A stretch of DNA of 46,968 bases. Source: an uncultured Acidimicrobiaceae bacterium. Lineage in GTDB: Bacteria; Actinomycetota; Acidimicrobiia; Spongiisociales; SHLN01. Under the pieces are notes generated by a model. The model worked only from the letters and a program-made list of their open reading frames with translations, was not told the origin of the DNA and ran no database searches. Of the stretch, positions 23,617 to 32,394 are shown in pieces. Made by a program: the position numbers and the translations under genes. The stretch spans positions 1 through 46,968 of the forward strand of contig CAMYMH010000017.1 of the NCBI GenBank assembly GCA_947259275.1, in the 5' to 3' direction. Each line of letters starts with the position of its first letter. Positions within the stretch are counted from its first letter, which is position 1.

Positions 23617-24396
23617 TTGATTGGCATATTCGGCGGTTCGGGTTTCTACGACTTCCTCGACGATCCAAAACGGGTGGCCGTCGACACCCCGTACGGCCCA
23701 CCATCGGCCGAGTTTTCGGTAGGCACCTTCCAGGGCATCGAGGTCGCATTCCTGCCCCGGCATGGCGCCGACCACCAATTCCCGGCCCATCGAGTCCCGT
23801 TTCGAGCCAACGCCTGGGCCATGAAGGAACTCGGGGTCGACCGCGTTATCGGGCCGTGTGCCGTCGGGAGCCTCCAGCTGCATATCGAACCCGGGCACCT
23901 CGTCGTTTCCGACCAGCTGGTCGATCGCACCTGGGGTCGGGACAACACCTTCTTCGACGGCCCCGAAACCCGCCACCTCGGGTTCGCCGATCCCTATTGC
24001 TCAGAACTGCGGCCGCTGGCCGTGGCCGCATGCCGGGAGGCGGGAGCCGGGACCCATGACGGCGGCACCGTGATCGTCATTCAAGGTCCGCGCTTTTCCA
24101 CCCGAGCCGAGAGTGCCGACTTCGCTCGCGCCGGCTGGCACACCATCAACATGACCCAGGCGCCGGAGGCACAGCTCATCCGTGAGCTCGAGCTTTGCTA
24201 TGTCAACATTGCCGTGGTCACCGACTACGACACCGGCGTCGAAGGTGAGATCGAGCCGGTGACCCATGCGGCTGTGCTCGAGAAATTCAACGCCACCCTC
24301 GGCACTTTGCGAGACGCCCTCGCCCGGCTGATTCCAGAAGCGGCCAAGACGCCGCGTCGGTGCCAGTGCGCCACCGGGATGCAAGCCGCCGGTTGA
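23617..24396 (+). CDS. mtnP: S-methyl-5'-thioadenosine phosphorylase (MTAP type)
   Basis: Splits methylthioadenosine with phosphate, the first step of methionine salvage and removal of polyamine by-product. 259 residues. The start is taken as TTG 23617 because AAGAAGGGA lies 7 bp before it and the family begins MIGIFGGSGFY. The phosphate site includes PRHGADHQFPAHRVPFRAN, the purine site IQGPRFSTRAES, the methyl-side NMTQAPEAQLIRELEL, and the base-selecting TDYDTG that marks MTAP rather than purine nucleoside phosphorylase. A methylthioinosine phosphorylase cannot be fully excluded. Confidence 0.9.
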   Translation: MIGIFGGSGFYDFLDDPKRVAVDTPYGPPSAEFSVGTFQGIEVAFLPRHGADHQFPAHRVPFRANAWAMKELGVDRVIGPCAVGSLQLHIEPGHLVVSDQLVDRTWGRDNTFFDGPETRHLGFADPYCSELRPLAVAACREAGAGTHDGGTVIVIQGPRFSTRAESADFARAGWHTINMTQAPEAQLIRELELCYVNIAVVTDYDTGVEGEIEPVTHAAVLEKFNATLGTLRDALARLIPEAAKTPRRCQCATGMQAAG

Positions 24397-24441
24397 CCAA
24401 TCACCGGCCACCCCCAACCAGCGGCATGTCGGGAACCTATC

Positions 24442-24954
24442 TCAGGGCGCCACCAGAACCACGATTCCGCCGCCGGCAACTGCCGCCGCCACCCGCCACG
24501 CATCTTCCGCTGGCACCGCAACGAGGGCGGTGGGGCCGGAGACGCTGAAGCGATCCGGGTCGTCCGATGAGACAACTACACCTGGTACGGCCGTGTCATC
24601 TCCGGACAGGACGAGCCGGATGGCGGTCCCGGGAGCGAGGCGAGCCGGCACTTCGAGGGCGAGCGCCCACCACCCCTCCGGCACGGTGACCGGGCGCTGG
24701 AGGTCCGATTCGGTGATCGGCTCTCCCTCGGCCAGGGCGTGGGCGGCCACCTCGCCCGTCAGAGTCGGTCGCGGGTAGGCGCCGGCCGGAAGCATTCGCC
24801 ACTCGACCGTCAACGGCTCCCCCGGTTGGATTGGCCCGGCCGCGAACGGGTATGGCAACTCATCGGTCGGCCAGAACTCAATGACGGCGGCGCCGATCAC
24901 GAGCATGGCAGCTACCACCCACCGCAGATACGAAGGCCGCCCGAACCAGAACAC
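24442..24954 (-). CDS. SAF-domain membrane protein
   Basis: 170 residues from GTG 24954, with one N-terminal helix (about 10-27, LRWVVAAMLVIGAAVIEF). An outside SAF-like domain follows: LTGEVAAHALAEGEPITESDL, then WWALALEVPARLAPGTAIRLVL. SAF domains occur in pilus protein CpaB/RcpC, flagellar FlgA and sialic acid/antifreeze proteins. This resembles the CpaB type, but no pilus genes are nearby, so its partner is unknown. It converges with mtnP (45 bp gap). Confidence 0.7.
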   Translation of the reverse strand: MFWFGRPSYLRWVVAAMLVIGAAVIEFWPTDELPYPFAAGPIQPGEPLTVEWRMLPAGAYPRPTLTGEVAAHALAEGEPITESDLQRPVTVPEGWWALALEVPARLAPGTAIRLVLSGDDTAVPGVVVSSDDPDRFSVSGPTALVAVPAEDAWRVAAAVAGGGIVVLVAP

Positions 24955-25041
24955 AGCGAGAACGTACGCGATCGGCCCCTTGGTGGGAAGGGGGGGTCGC
25001 GGTCATCGCCGGCCCGAGGAAACGGACTGACCACACTGCCT

Positions 25042-25069
25042 GGAGGCTGGAAGCTGGCGGCTGGCAGCC
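25042..25069. repeat. Heptamer tandem array, locus 3
   Basis: Four 7-bp units: GGAGGCT, GGAAGCT, GGCGGCT and GGCAGCC, in the divergent space upstream of uppP. Confidence 0.65.
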
Positions 25070-25126
25070 GCCCAGGTGCAAGAACAGTGCCCAACCGACA
25101 TCCCCTTTGTAAGTATTCTGACTCTC

Positions 25127-25888
25127 GTGCTCGATTCAGCCCTGTGGGGCCTCGTTCAGGGCCTCACGGAGTTCCTTCCGATCTCCTCGAGTGGCCACCT
25201 GGTGCTGGTTCCCGCCTTCCTCGACAAGGAGGCGCCCGACCTGGCGACGACCGCTGTGCTCCACCTGGGGACCCTGGCGGCCGTCCTCTGGTACTTCCGT
25301 CGCGACGCGCTCTGGCTGGTCCGGCCCGATCGCGACCCACGCGCCCGCCAGGTGCTCAAACTCCTGGCACTTGGCACCATTCCGGCCGTTGTCGCCGGCC
25401 TCCTGCTGGAGTCCACGCTCGACGACCTGTTCGACAATCCGACCCGGGTGGGTCTGGCGCTCATCTTCACCGGAGTCGTGTTGTTGGCTAGCGGCTGGTT
25501 CCACCGTTTGACTCGCAAGCTGGAGGACGCCGGGGTGCCCGATGCAGTCGTGGTGGGAAGCGCGCAGGCGATTGCCCTCGTCCCCGGTGTCTCCCGCTCT
25601 GGTATGACGATCACCGCCTCGTTGGCGCGGCAATTCACCAAGCAAGAGGCGGCCCGCTTCTCGTTTCTGCTGGCGATCCCGGTGATACTCGGCGGTGGAA
25701 TCAAGCAGATGCTCGACCTGGCGGGCGAAGGCGGCCTGGAATGGGACCTGCTGGTCGGGGTGGCGGTGGCGGCGATATCGGGCTATTTCGCCATCGCCGT
25801 TCTCATCAAGGCGCTTACCCGTTTCGGTCTGCGGCCCTTCGCCCTCTACTGCTTCGTGGTGGGGCTGGTGGCGATCGTCTGGTACTAG
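25127..25888 (+). CDS. uppP: Undecaprenyl-diphosphatase
   Basis: Membrane phosphatase that recycles undecaprenyl pyrophosphate to the carrier lipid used for cell wall synthesis; extra copies give bacitracin resistance. 253 residues from GTG 25127. The frame extends further upstream with no good start and no clear Shine-Dalgarno, so the start is approximate. The family motifs are GLVQGLTEFLPISSSGHLVL (catalytic Glu and SSSGH) and GVSRSGMTI (second site), with about seven hydrophobic segments. It belongs functionally with ispE and glmU. Confidence 0.94.
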   Translation: MLDSALWGLVQGLTEFLPISSSGHLVLVPAFLDKEAPDLATTAVLHLGTLAAVLWYFRRDALWLVRPDRDPRARQVLKLLALGTIPAVVAGLLLESTLDDLFDNPTRVGLALIFTGVVLLASGWFHRLTRKLEDAGVPDAVVVGSAQAIALVPGVSRSGMTITASLARQFTKQEAARFSFLLAIPVILGGGIKQMLDLAGEGGLEWDLLVGVAVAAISGYFAIAVLIKALTRFGLRPFALYCFVVGLVAIVWY

Positions 25889-25898
25889 GGAGACCCAA

Positions 25899-25926
25899 GT
25901 CCCCAGTCGCCCGTCCCCCGTCGCAA
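25899..25926. repeat. Heptamer tandem array, locus 4
   Basis: Four units read on plus: GTCCCCA, GTCGCCC, GTCCCCC and GTCGCAA, 10 bp after uppP. Confidence 0.65.
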
Positions 25927-25964
25927 AGCCAGAGCACAGGAACGCGCTCTCAACCCCCTCCCAG

Positions 25965-25996
25965 CCTCCCCCGCTCCGCAAGCTCCACGGGGGAGG
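25965..25996. repeat. Composite palindromic repeat, copy B (single hairpin)
   Basis: Arms CCTCCCCC (25965-25972) and GGGGGAGG (25989-25996) with a 16-base loop, followed by TGCC. The outer stem is the same as in copies A and C but the loop differs and the second hairpin is not clear, so this is a related, partial copy. With the flanking heptamer arrays it fills most of the 190-bp gap between uppP and the acetyltransferase. Confidence 0.5.
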
Positions 25997-26047
25997 TGCC
26001 AGAAGGCTCTCCCTCGAGCGGCACTGCCCAGCATCAGACCCCCGGAT

Positions 26048-26075
26048 GGGAACCGGGTAGCGGGCAGGGGCAGCG
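26048..26075. repeat. Heptamer tandem array, locus 5
   Basis: GGGAACC, GGGTAGC, GGGCAGG and GGCAGCG, ending 3 bp before the end of the Eis-type gene. Confidence 0.65.
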
Positions 26076-26078
26076 GTC

Positions 26079-27293
26079 TTAGAACACCTCAGGACACCAC
26101 GGCTGCAGATGCCACCCGAACATGAGGTCGGCGGTTCTGAGGGCCTCGGGCGTTCCCTCCACCAGCCCGGCACGCCCGAGCTCTGAGAAACTGAACCCGG
26201 CCAGGTAAGTCGAGCCCAGCTCTCGGACGTCCAGGCGGATATCCGGCTGGTCGGACACCGGCTCACAGGTGGAGCCTTCGGGGCCACCCTCCAGGGCGAA
26301 CCTCCCGGCCGCACTCCCTCGAAATGGATCGCTCACGTCGAGGACCAGGCGACCCTCGATCTGATACCGGCGGGCGGCCAGGGCGGCCGGCACATCGAGG
26401 ATCCTCACCCACATGCCGTCTGAGATGGTCTGTTCGATGCGACGCGAGTCCGCCACCGTCCCCGGCAACACGCTATTCGGGTCTGTGTTCCACGACTCGA
26501 TGGTCGCCACCAGGTCGATGCCAACCAGATACCGCCACAGGGCCTCCTCGGCCGCCGGGGTCAGTGCGTGCATGGGCCCGGCCGCCACCCGATTGGCCGG
26601 TAATCCGGCATCCCACTTCTCGTGCTGGCGGTAAGTCACGTAGCCGAGCGCCTCACCGTCTTCCTCGTAGAGGGCAAAGCGCTTGGGGGTGCCTCCATCC
26701 CGCCACTCGGGCGGATCGTGGAAGTGGACCTCGTTCCACCGTGCCTCACCCCGGGTCAAGAAGCCGGGCCGCTCGGGGCGAATCCGCTCGTACAGCTCCG
26801 GCAGAACCCCCCTCGCCCCCTCCGCGCCCAGGATCCGAACGCTCCCATCCCCGAGTGGGGTGCGGGAAAACGAAACGCGGTTGCGGTTGAGCTTGGTCCG
26901 GAAGTACCGGGTGGCCACGCCGTAGCCGAATCGTCCATAGATCGGGGCTTCGGAGGCCCAGAGGGCGGCGACCGGCTCGCCCCGCTCTGCCACCTCATCC
27001 AGGTGGAAACGCATCATCTCCGTGAGCACCCCCCGACGCCGGTGGGTTGGCATCACCGCAATCACCGTCGTCCCTCCACACCCGACCACTCCCCCTGGAG
27101 TGGTGAGGTCAAAGGTAAACGCTCCCCCGGTTCCGACGAGTTGGTCTCCGTCGAACGCGGCCAGCAGCCGGTCGAGTTCGAACTCGTCGATGAAGTGCTG
27201 CCGGTTCTCATCCTTCAACTCGAAGCCAAAGGCGTGCTCCATTACGGCGATGAAGCCATCCATATCAGATTCATCGATGATGCGTACTTTCAT
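26079..27293 (-). CDS. eis: Eis-family GNAT N-acetyltransferase
   Basis: 404 residues, the length of the Eis family: two tandem GNAT domains and a C-terminal sterol-carrier-like domain. The acetyl-CoA site is visible in TVIAVMPTHRRRGVLTEMM, followed by ALWASEAPIYGRFGYG. The protein ends in PEVF, and a C-terminal Phe carboxylate is a catalytic feature of Eis. Eis proteins acetylate many amines, including aminoglycosides in mycobacteria, and often form hexamers. The natural substrate here is unknown. Only 35 bp separate its start from the divergent gene at 27329, so their promoters must overlap or the mRNAs be nearly leaderless. Confidence 0.88.
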   Translation of the reverse strand: MKVRIIDESDMDGFIAVMEHAFGFELKDENRQHFIDEFELDRLLAAFDGDQLVGTGGAFTFDLTTPGGVVGCGGTTVIAVMPTHRRRGVLTEMMRFHLDEVAERGEPVAALWASEAPIYGRFGYGVATRYFRTKLNRNRVSFSRTPLGDGSVRILGAEGARGVLPELYERIRPERPGFLTRGEARWNEVHFHDPPEWRDGGTPKRFALYEEDGEALGYVTYRQHEKWDAGLPANRVAAGPMHALTPAAEEALWRYLVGIDLVATIESWNTDPNSVLPGTVADSRRIEQTISDGMWVRILDVPAALAARRYQIEGRLVLDVSDPFRGSAAGRFALEGGPEGSTCEPVSDQPDIRLDVRELGSTYLAGFSFSELGRAGLVEGTPEALRTADLMFGWHLQPWCPEVF

Positions 27294-27328
27294 GCCGGTC
27301 AGCCTACCGGCCGCTACATTTCGCCCCT

Positions 27329-27757
27329 ATGAGCCGGCCGCTTCACATGCGCCACAACTTCCCGGCCGTCGAGGCCCTCGAGGCAGGCAACGTCGATACC
27401 GCCGCGCTCGCCCGTCTCGCCCCGGGCGTTGACCCCGAACGCCTCCTCATCCGCGAGGCCCGGCCGTGGTTCGAACGATTGGTTCTGCGCGGATCGGCCG
27501 CCATCGCTCTGCCATACGTGGTCTACGTCCGCTCAGGCGCTTACAACCGGCCCCGAGCTGAGCTCACCCGGCTCGTCGTTCATGAGCTCGTGCACGTCAG
27601 CCAGTGGCGGGAAGAGGGATACATTCGCTTCGCCATGCGCTACGGGTGGGACTACCTCCGGGAACGCCTGCAGGGTCGCTCGCATGCCGAGGCGTACTCG
27701 GCCATCCGGTACGAGGTCGAAGCCCGCGCCTGCGCCGACGAGCTCCTCGCAAGGTAG
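27329..27757 (+). CDS. Small HExxH metallopeptidase-like protein
   Basis: 142 residues with no signal peptide. The core is RLVVHELVHVSQWREEGYIRF: HELVH is an HExxH zinc site. The following AYSAIRYEVEARACADELL provides a downstream Glu (YEVEA) that could be the third ligand. This resembles DUF4157/eCIS-core-like putative peptidases. Whether it cuts protein or is a structural metal site is unknown. It contrasts with the lipoprotein at 9690, where the corresponding residues are lost. ATG 27329 is used; the promoter space is only 35 bp. Confidence 0.75.
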   Translation: MSRPLHMRHNFPAVEALEAGNVDTAALARLAPGVDPERLLIREARPWFERLVLRGSAAIALPYVVYVRSGAYNRPRAELTRLVVHELVHVSQWREEGYIRFAMRYGWDYLRERLQGRSHAEAYSAIRYEVEARACADELLAR

Positions 27758-27783
27758 CAACCCACCCGTGCCATGCTGACCCG

Positions 27784-29010
27784 GTGAAACGGCTCTTGAT
27801 CGCCACGGCGCTGATCCTCGCCGCCTGCTCGGGCAGTGATGGAAAGCCGGAGGCCGAGCCGCTCGAGCCCACCAAGTACATCGCGTTTCTGGGGGACGAC
27901 GGCAACATCTCCACTTATGACCCTGCAACCGGGGTCATCACTACCGTCACCGACGATGCGACGCCGGGAAGCCGGTACTCCCAACCCACCTGGTCTCCCG
28001 ACGGGTCCCAGCTCGCCTTCGTCGCTTCGAGCGCTCCGGTCAGCGGAATCCAAGCCTCGGTCTCACCGGTCCGAGTCGCCCTGCAAGCCCAGGCGCAGAC
28101 GACCGGCTCCATCCGGATCGTTGCCGCCGCCGGAGGAGAGACGACCACCATCCCGACACCGTTTGTGCCGTACTACATGTACTGGTCACCGGACGGCACC
28201 CAGCTGGCATTCCTTGGACTAGACGCGTCCACCGGACGCCAGAGCTTCGGCCTGCTTGACCTGGCCACCGGCTCGGCGGATCGCATCGACACGGGACAGC
28301 CGTATTTCTTCGCCTGGTCGCCGGCATCGGACCGGCTGCTGATTCACGCCGCCAATCGCGAGCTCTACTACCTAGCCCCCGACGGGACCAAGCAAGCGCT
28401 GGAAGCCACGCCGGGAAGCTTCTCGGCGCCGGGGTGGATCGGCGATACGCAGCTGTTTCCAGTGCAGGAAGGGCGCAGGCAGATCCTGCGCCTCTTCGAC
28501 CAGGACGGGAACCCGCGCCGCGACGCCACCGACTTCGGGCGGGCGATCGCCCTTGGCCTGAACCCGGACGAGGAGCGGGCGGCATATATCAACATCGGGG
28601 CCGGCGCCAATACCTTCGGGCTTGGTCCTCTCGTGGTCAACTCTCCCGCCGGCGTCACCGAGGTTGCCGAGCTGGCAGCCGCCTTCTTCTGGAGCGCCGA
28701 CGGCGAGCGGCTCTTGTATCTCACACCGGACACGACCGGCGAGCATTTCGGGTTGCGCTGGAACGTGTGGGATGGCTCCGAGACCATCGAGTTCGAGCGC
28801 TATCTCCCAACCACGACCTTCGTCCAGCAATACCTTCCGTTCTTCGGCCAGTACGCCAACAGTCTTTCGTTGCTCTCACCGGACGGCAGCTCGTTCACCT
28901 TTGCCGGCACGATTGAGGGACGCGGCCAAGGGATCTGGGTGCAGGACATCAGGCGAGATACGCCGGCAGAACTGGTCGGTCCCGGCCAGTTCTCGACCTG
29001 GGCACCGTAG
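27784..29010 (+). CDS. TolB-like beta-propeller lipoprotein
   Basis: 408 residues from GTG 27784 (the frame is open earlier, within the preceding gene). The signal RLLIATALILAAC places the lipid Cys at about 15. The body has repeated blade motifs of the TolB/WD40-like type: PTWSPDGSQLAFV, YMYWSPDGTQLAFLGL, FFAWSPASDRLLI, FFWSADGERLLYL and LSPDGSSFTFAG. It is expected to form a six- or seven-bladed propeller on the outer face of the membrane, probably a binding scaffold. It starts 26 bp after the HExxH gene on the same strand, so the two may be co-transcribed. Confidence 0.85.
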   Translation: MKRLLIATALILAACSGSDGKPEAEPLEPTKYIAFLGDDGNISTYDPATGVITTVTDDATPGSRYSQPTWSPDGSQLAFVASSAPVSGIQASVSPVRVALQAQAQTTGSIRIVAAAGGETTTIPTPFVPYYMYWSPDGTQLAFLGLDASTGRQSFGLLDLATGSADRIDTGQPYFFAWSPASDRLLIHAANRELYYLAPDGTKQALEATPGSFSAPGWIGDTQLFPVQEGRRQILRLFDQDGNPRRDATDFGRAIALGLNPDEERAAYINIGAGANTFGLGPLVVNSPAGVTEVAELAAAFFWSADGERLLYLTPDTTGEHFGLRWNVWDGSETIEFERYLPTTTFVQQYLPFFGQYANSLSLLSPDGSSFTFAGTIEGRGQGIWVQDIRRDTPAELVGPGQFSTWAP

Positions 29011-29051
29011 CCGATGGTACCGCTACGCGGCAGGGCGGGTAATTTGGGGCC

Positions 29052-31547
29052 GTGACAACGACCAAACCCGAGGCGGCGCAGTACGCCCAGACCGGCCTCT
29101 CGAAACGTCAAGTGCGTGACCGCGCGGCTCAGGGCCAGGTGAATGATGTCCCTGAGGGGCCAAGCCGGACCGTCCGGGAGATCGTTCGCACCAACGTCGT
29201 CACCCGCTTCAATCTCCTCATCACCGCCTTGCTGGTGGTGATCGTCCTGGTGGCGCCGCTCCAAGATGCGCTCTTCGCCGGCGTGATGATCGTCAACACC
29301 ATCATCGGCATCTACCAGGAGTTGAAGGCGAAACGGACGCTCGATCGCCTGGCGCTGCTGGCGGCCCCCAAGGCGCGGGTCGTTCGAGGCGGCAAGGTTC
29401 AGGACATCCCCGTCAAGTCCGTGGTGCTTCAGGACGTTCTCGAAGTCGGGCCCGGTGACCAGATCGTGGTCGACGGCAAGATGCTCACCACCGCCAACCT
29501 GGAGATTGACGAGTCGCTGCTCACCGGTGAGTCCGATGCGGTTGAGAAGAGCCCCGGAGACGAGGTTCTCTCTGGATCATTCGTCAGTGCCGGCGGCGGA
29601 CGGTTCATGGCGACCAAGGTGGGCAAGGACGCCTACGCGGTACAGCTGGCCGCCCAGGCCAAGCAGTTCACTCTCGTCCGCTCCGAGCTGCGCTCCGGCA
29701 TCGACTTCATACTCAAGCTGGTGTCGTGGCTCATCATCCCGACCGCCGGCTTGCTGGTCTGGAGTCAGCTCGACGCCAACGACTCGCTCAAGGAGGCGCT
29801 GCGGGGAGCGGTCGCCGGAACGGTGGCAATGGTGCCCCAAGGCCTGGTCCTGGTTACGAGTGTGGCTTTCGCGGTGGGGGTCGTCCGCCTGGGCCGTCAG
29901 CAGGTACTCGTCCAGGAGCTTCCCGCCATCGAGGGCTTGGCGAGGGTTGACATCGTTTGCCTAGACAAGACCGGCACCCTGACCCAGGGGAGGCTGGCGG
30001 TCGACGGCGTTCAAGTAATCAGCGGCGAGGATTACGGACCGCCGCTGGGTGCGCTGGCCGCGGCCGATCCGAATCCGAATGCGACCCTGGCTGCCGTCGG
30101 GGCGGCCTTCGCGCCACCTGGTGATTGGGCCGCGACTGCCGCCGTCCCTTTCTCCTCGTCCCGCAAATGGAGCGGCGCCACCTTCGCAGGTCATGGCACC
30201 TTTGTCCTCGGCGCACCCGAAGTGGTGCTGGCAGGGGCTGACTCCGAAACGACCCGCCGAGCTGAGCTGCTGGCACTCGAGGGCAACCGGGTCCTCCTGC
30301 TGGCGGCCAGCCAGCAGCCGCTGTCGGGAGACCTGCTGCCCGGCGAGCTCGAGCCGATTGCGTTTGTGCTGCTCGCCGACCAGATCAAAGCCGAGGCACC
30401 GGAGATTCTCGCTTTCTTCGCCGCCCAGGACGTGGCGATAAAGGTGATCAGCGGGGACCACCCGCGCACCGTCGGCCGGATCGCCGAGCAAGTGGGGGTC
30501 CCGGAAAGCGGCAGCCCGGTCGACGCTCGCTCCCTGCCCGAGGACCCGGGAGCGCTGGCCGACGTGATGGAGTCCCGCAATGTGTTCGGCCGGGTCACTC
30601 CCCATCAAAAACAGGCAATGGTCGACGCCCTCAAGTCGCGGGGTCATGTGGTGGCAATGACCGGCGACGGGGTCAATGACGTGCTCGCCTTGAAGAGCGC
30701 CGACATCGGCATCGCCATGGGTTCGGGCAGCGGCGCCTCGCGGTCGGTAGCTCAGCTGGTCCTGCTCGACTCGTCCTTCGCAACCGTCCCCCAGGTGGTC
30801 GCGGAGGGACGGCGCGTCATCGCCAACATCGAACGCGTCGCCAACCTCTACCTGACCAAGACCATCTATGCGTTCCTGCTGGCGGTCGTGATCGGCGTCG
30901 CCGGCTGGCAGTTCCCCTTCCTACCCCGCCATCTCACTCTGATCGGAACGCTCACCATCGGGGCGCCGTCGTTCTTCCTGGCACTGGCGCCGTCGGCCCG
31001 GCGGGCGGTGCCGGGGTTCGTGCGACGAGTGGTGCGGTTCTCGGCCCCGGCCGGCCTACTGGCGGCGGCGGCTACGTTCGCGGCCTACTGGTTGGCGCGC
31101 GAGCAACCGGAGGTGAACCTGGACGAGGCGCGCACGACCGCAACGCTGACGCTGGTTCTGGTCGGCCTGTTCATCCTGGCCATCATCTCGCGCCCATTCA
31201 ATCCGGCCCGCCGCGTACTCATCCTCTCGATGGGACTGGTGCTGGCGCTCGTGTTCCTGTTACCCATCAGCCGCGAATTCTTCGCCCTCGACTTCCCTCC
31301 GATGATCGTGCTGACGTCGGCCGTTGGGGTGGCCTCCATCACCGGTGCCCTCATGTTTGCCGCGTTACGCGCGGTCGAGTGGTCATTGCTGGCGCCGGAG
31401 GTACTGCGTTCCCGCCAGGTGCAGCGAATGGAGCGCAAGGTCGAGGTGAAGCTGCAGGAGGTGGAACTGGGCATCGAGGGCTGGGTACAGCGGACCTGGC
31501 GATCCATCCGGTCGATATTCAGCGGCCGCGACGACCTGGAGGAATAG
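29052..31547 (+). CDS. ctpE: CtpE-like cation-transporting P-type ATPase
   Basis: 831 residues from GTG 29052. P-type hallmarks: TGES (158-161), the phosphorylated DKTGT (D305) and GDGVND (538-543). The segment SVAFAVGVVRLGRQQVLVQ and then ELPAIEGLARVD is closest to mycobacterial CtpE, a calcium-uptake pump of the P2-like group. In helix M4 the usual PEGL is PQGL here (Q263), changing a residue that often binds the cation. The C-terminal part has the remaining six helices and a charged tail. The substrate is probably Ca2+ by family, but the M4 change makes this less certain. Confidence 0.85.
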   Translation: MTTTKPEAAQYAQTGLSKRQVRDRAAQGQVNDVPEGPSRTVREIVRTNVVTRFNLLITALLVVIVLVAPLQDALFAGVMIVNTIIGIYQELKAKRTLDRLALLAAPKARVVRGGKVQDIPVKSVVLQDVLEVGPGDQIVVDGKMLTTANLEIDESLLTGESDAVEKSPGDEVLSGSFVSAGGGRFMATKVGKDAYAVQLAAQAKQFTLVRSELRSGIDFILKLVSWLIIPTAGLLVWSQLDANDSLKEALRGAVAGTVAMVPQGLVLVTSVAFAVGVVRLGRQQVLVQELPAIEGLARVDIVCLDKTGTLTQGRLAVDGVQVISGEDYGPPLGALAAADPNPNATLAAVGAAFAPPGDWAATAAVPFSSSRKWSGATFAGHGTFVLGAPEVVLAGADSETTRRAELLALEGNRVLLLAASQQPLSGDLLPGELEPIAFVLLADQIKAEAPEILAFFAAQDVAIKVISGDHPRTVGRIAEQVGVPESGSPVDARSLPEDPGALADVMESRNVFGRVTPHQKQAMVDALKSRGHVVAMTGDGVNDVLALKSADIGIAMGSGSGASRSVAQLVLLDSSFATVPQVVAEGRRVIANIERVANLYLTKTIYAFLLAVVIGVAGWQFPFLPRHLTLIGTLTIGAPSFFLALAPSARRAVPGFVRRVVRFSAPAGLLAAAATFAAYWLAREQPEVNLDEARTTATLTLVLVGLFILAIISRPFNPARRVLILSMGLVLALVFLLPISREFFALDFPPMIVLTSAVGVASITGALMFAALRAVEWSLLAPEVLRSRQVQRMERKVEVKLQEVELGIEGWVQRTWRSIRSIFSGRDDLEE

Positions 31548-31550
31548 GAG

Positions 31551-31578
31551 CCCACCGCCCACCGCCTACCGCCCACCG
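31551..31578. repeat. Heptamer tandem array, locus 6
   Basis: CCCACCG, CCCACCG, CCTACCG and CCCACCG directly after ctpE; inverted GGTGGGCGG stretches follow at about 31616-31660, so a long stem could form between them. Confidence 0.75.
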
Positions 31579-31664
31579 CTCCTCTCCAAGAGCCGTGGGG
31601 CGCGCAGCGGCCTCCCGGTGGGCGGTTAGCGAGGCGCCGAGCCCGGTGGGCGGTCGGTCGCCTC

Positions 31665-32312
31665 TCAGTAGCTCCACAGGGGCTCGGGGACCGACCAGGC
31701 GGGTGGCTCGCCCCAGTGGTCTACGTAGACCACCTGCTCGACCGGGGGACGTCCGGCCACTCCCCAGTTGCCGAGCGGATACCCGCAGGTGACCGCCGCC
31801 ACGTTGCGCCATCCTCTTTCCGTCGGCACGCCGATCAGCTCGTTCACCTCATCAGCCGCGAAGTGGTGTAGCACGGTGGTAAGCGTGGTGCCGACTCCCT
31901 GAGCGCGGGCGGCCAGCATGAGATTCCAAACCGCCGGGTAGATGCCCGAGCCGTCGGGATCGTTGCGGACGTAGGCGAGCACCACCATTGGAACCTGGCT
32001 GAAATTGGCCGCCAGCCAGTCTGCCGACGAAAGCACCCGCTGCGTGACCTCATCCCCACTGGCTTCGGCGCGTTCGCGTTTGCCGGCATACAGAGTCTTT
32101 TGCAGCTGGTCCCAGGATGCGGCGTAGAGGGCTGCCAGCTCGCCGACCACGTTGCGATCCATCACGGCCACAAAACGCCACTGTTGGGCATTGCCGGGTG
32201 ACGGTGCGCGAATCGCCGCATCGAGTATTCGTTTGACGACGTCCTCGGGAATCGGGTCCGGCTTGACCCGGCGCATCGCCCGGGTGGTGTACAGGGCCTC
32301 GAAGGTGTCCAT
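31665..32312 (-). CDS. Nitroreductase-family flavoprotein
   Basis: 215 residues; ATG 32312 with AAAGGAG upstream. The FMN-binding nitroreductase pattern is seen in TTRAMRRVKPDPIPEDVV, ILDAAIRAPSPGNAQQWRFV and the C-terminal VAAVTCGYPLGNWG. These enzymes use NAD(P)H to reduce nitro compounds, quinones or flavins; the substrate is not set by sequence. It follows nadC by 82 bp with a short hairpin (32333-32349) between them, so it may be read through from the NAD operon. Related folds include BluB, but its key B12-ligand motifs are not evident. Confidence 0.85.
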   Translation of the reverse strand: MDTFEALYTTRAMRRVKPDPIPEDVVKRILDAAIRAPSPGNAQQWRFVAVMDRNVVGELAALYAASWDQLQKTLYAGKRERAEASGDEVTQRVLSSADWLAANFSQVPMVVLAYVRNDPDGSGIYPAVWNLMLAARAQGVGTTLTTVLHHFAADEVNELIGVPTERGWRNVAAVTCGYPLGNWGVAGRPPVEQVVYVDHWGEPPAWSVPEPLWSY

Positions 32313-32394
32313 GGCTGCTCCTTTGATCCGTTGCAGGCTAGGAGCCTGCCAATGCCGCCGCCCCGAGCCAAGCTGAGGCGGGGAGCCGGTCCGG

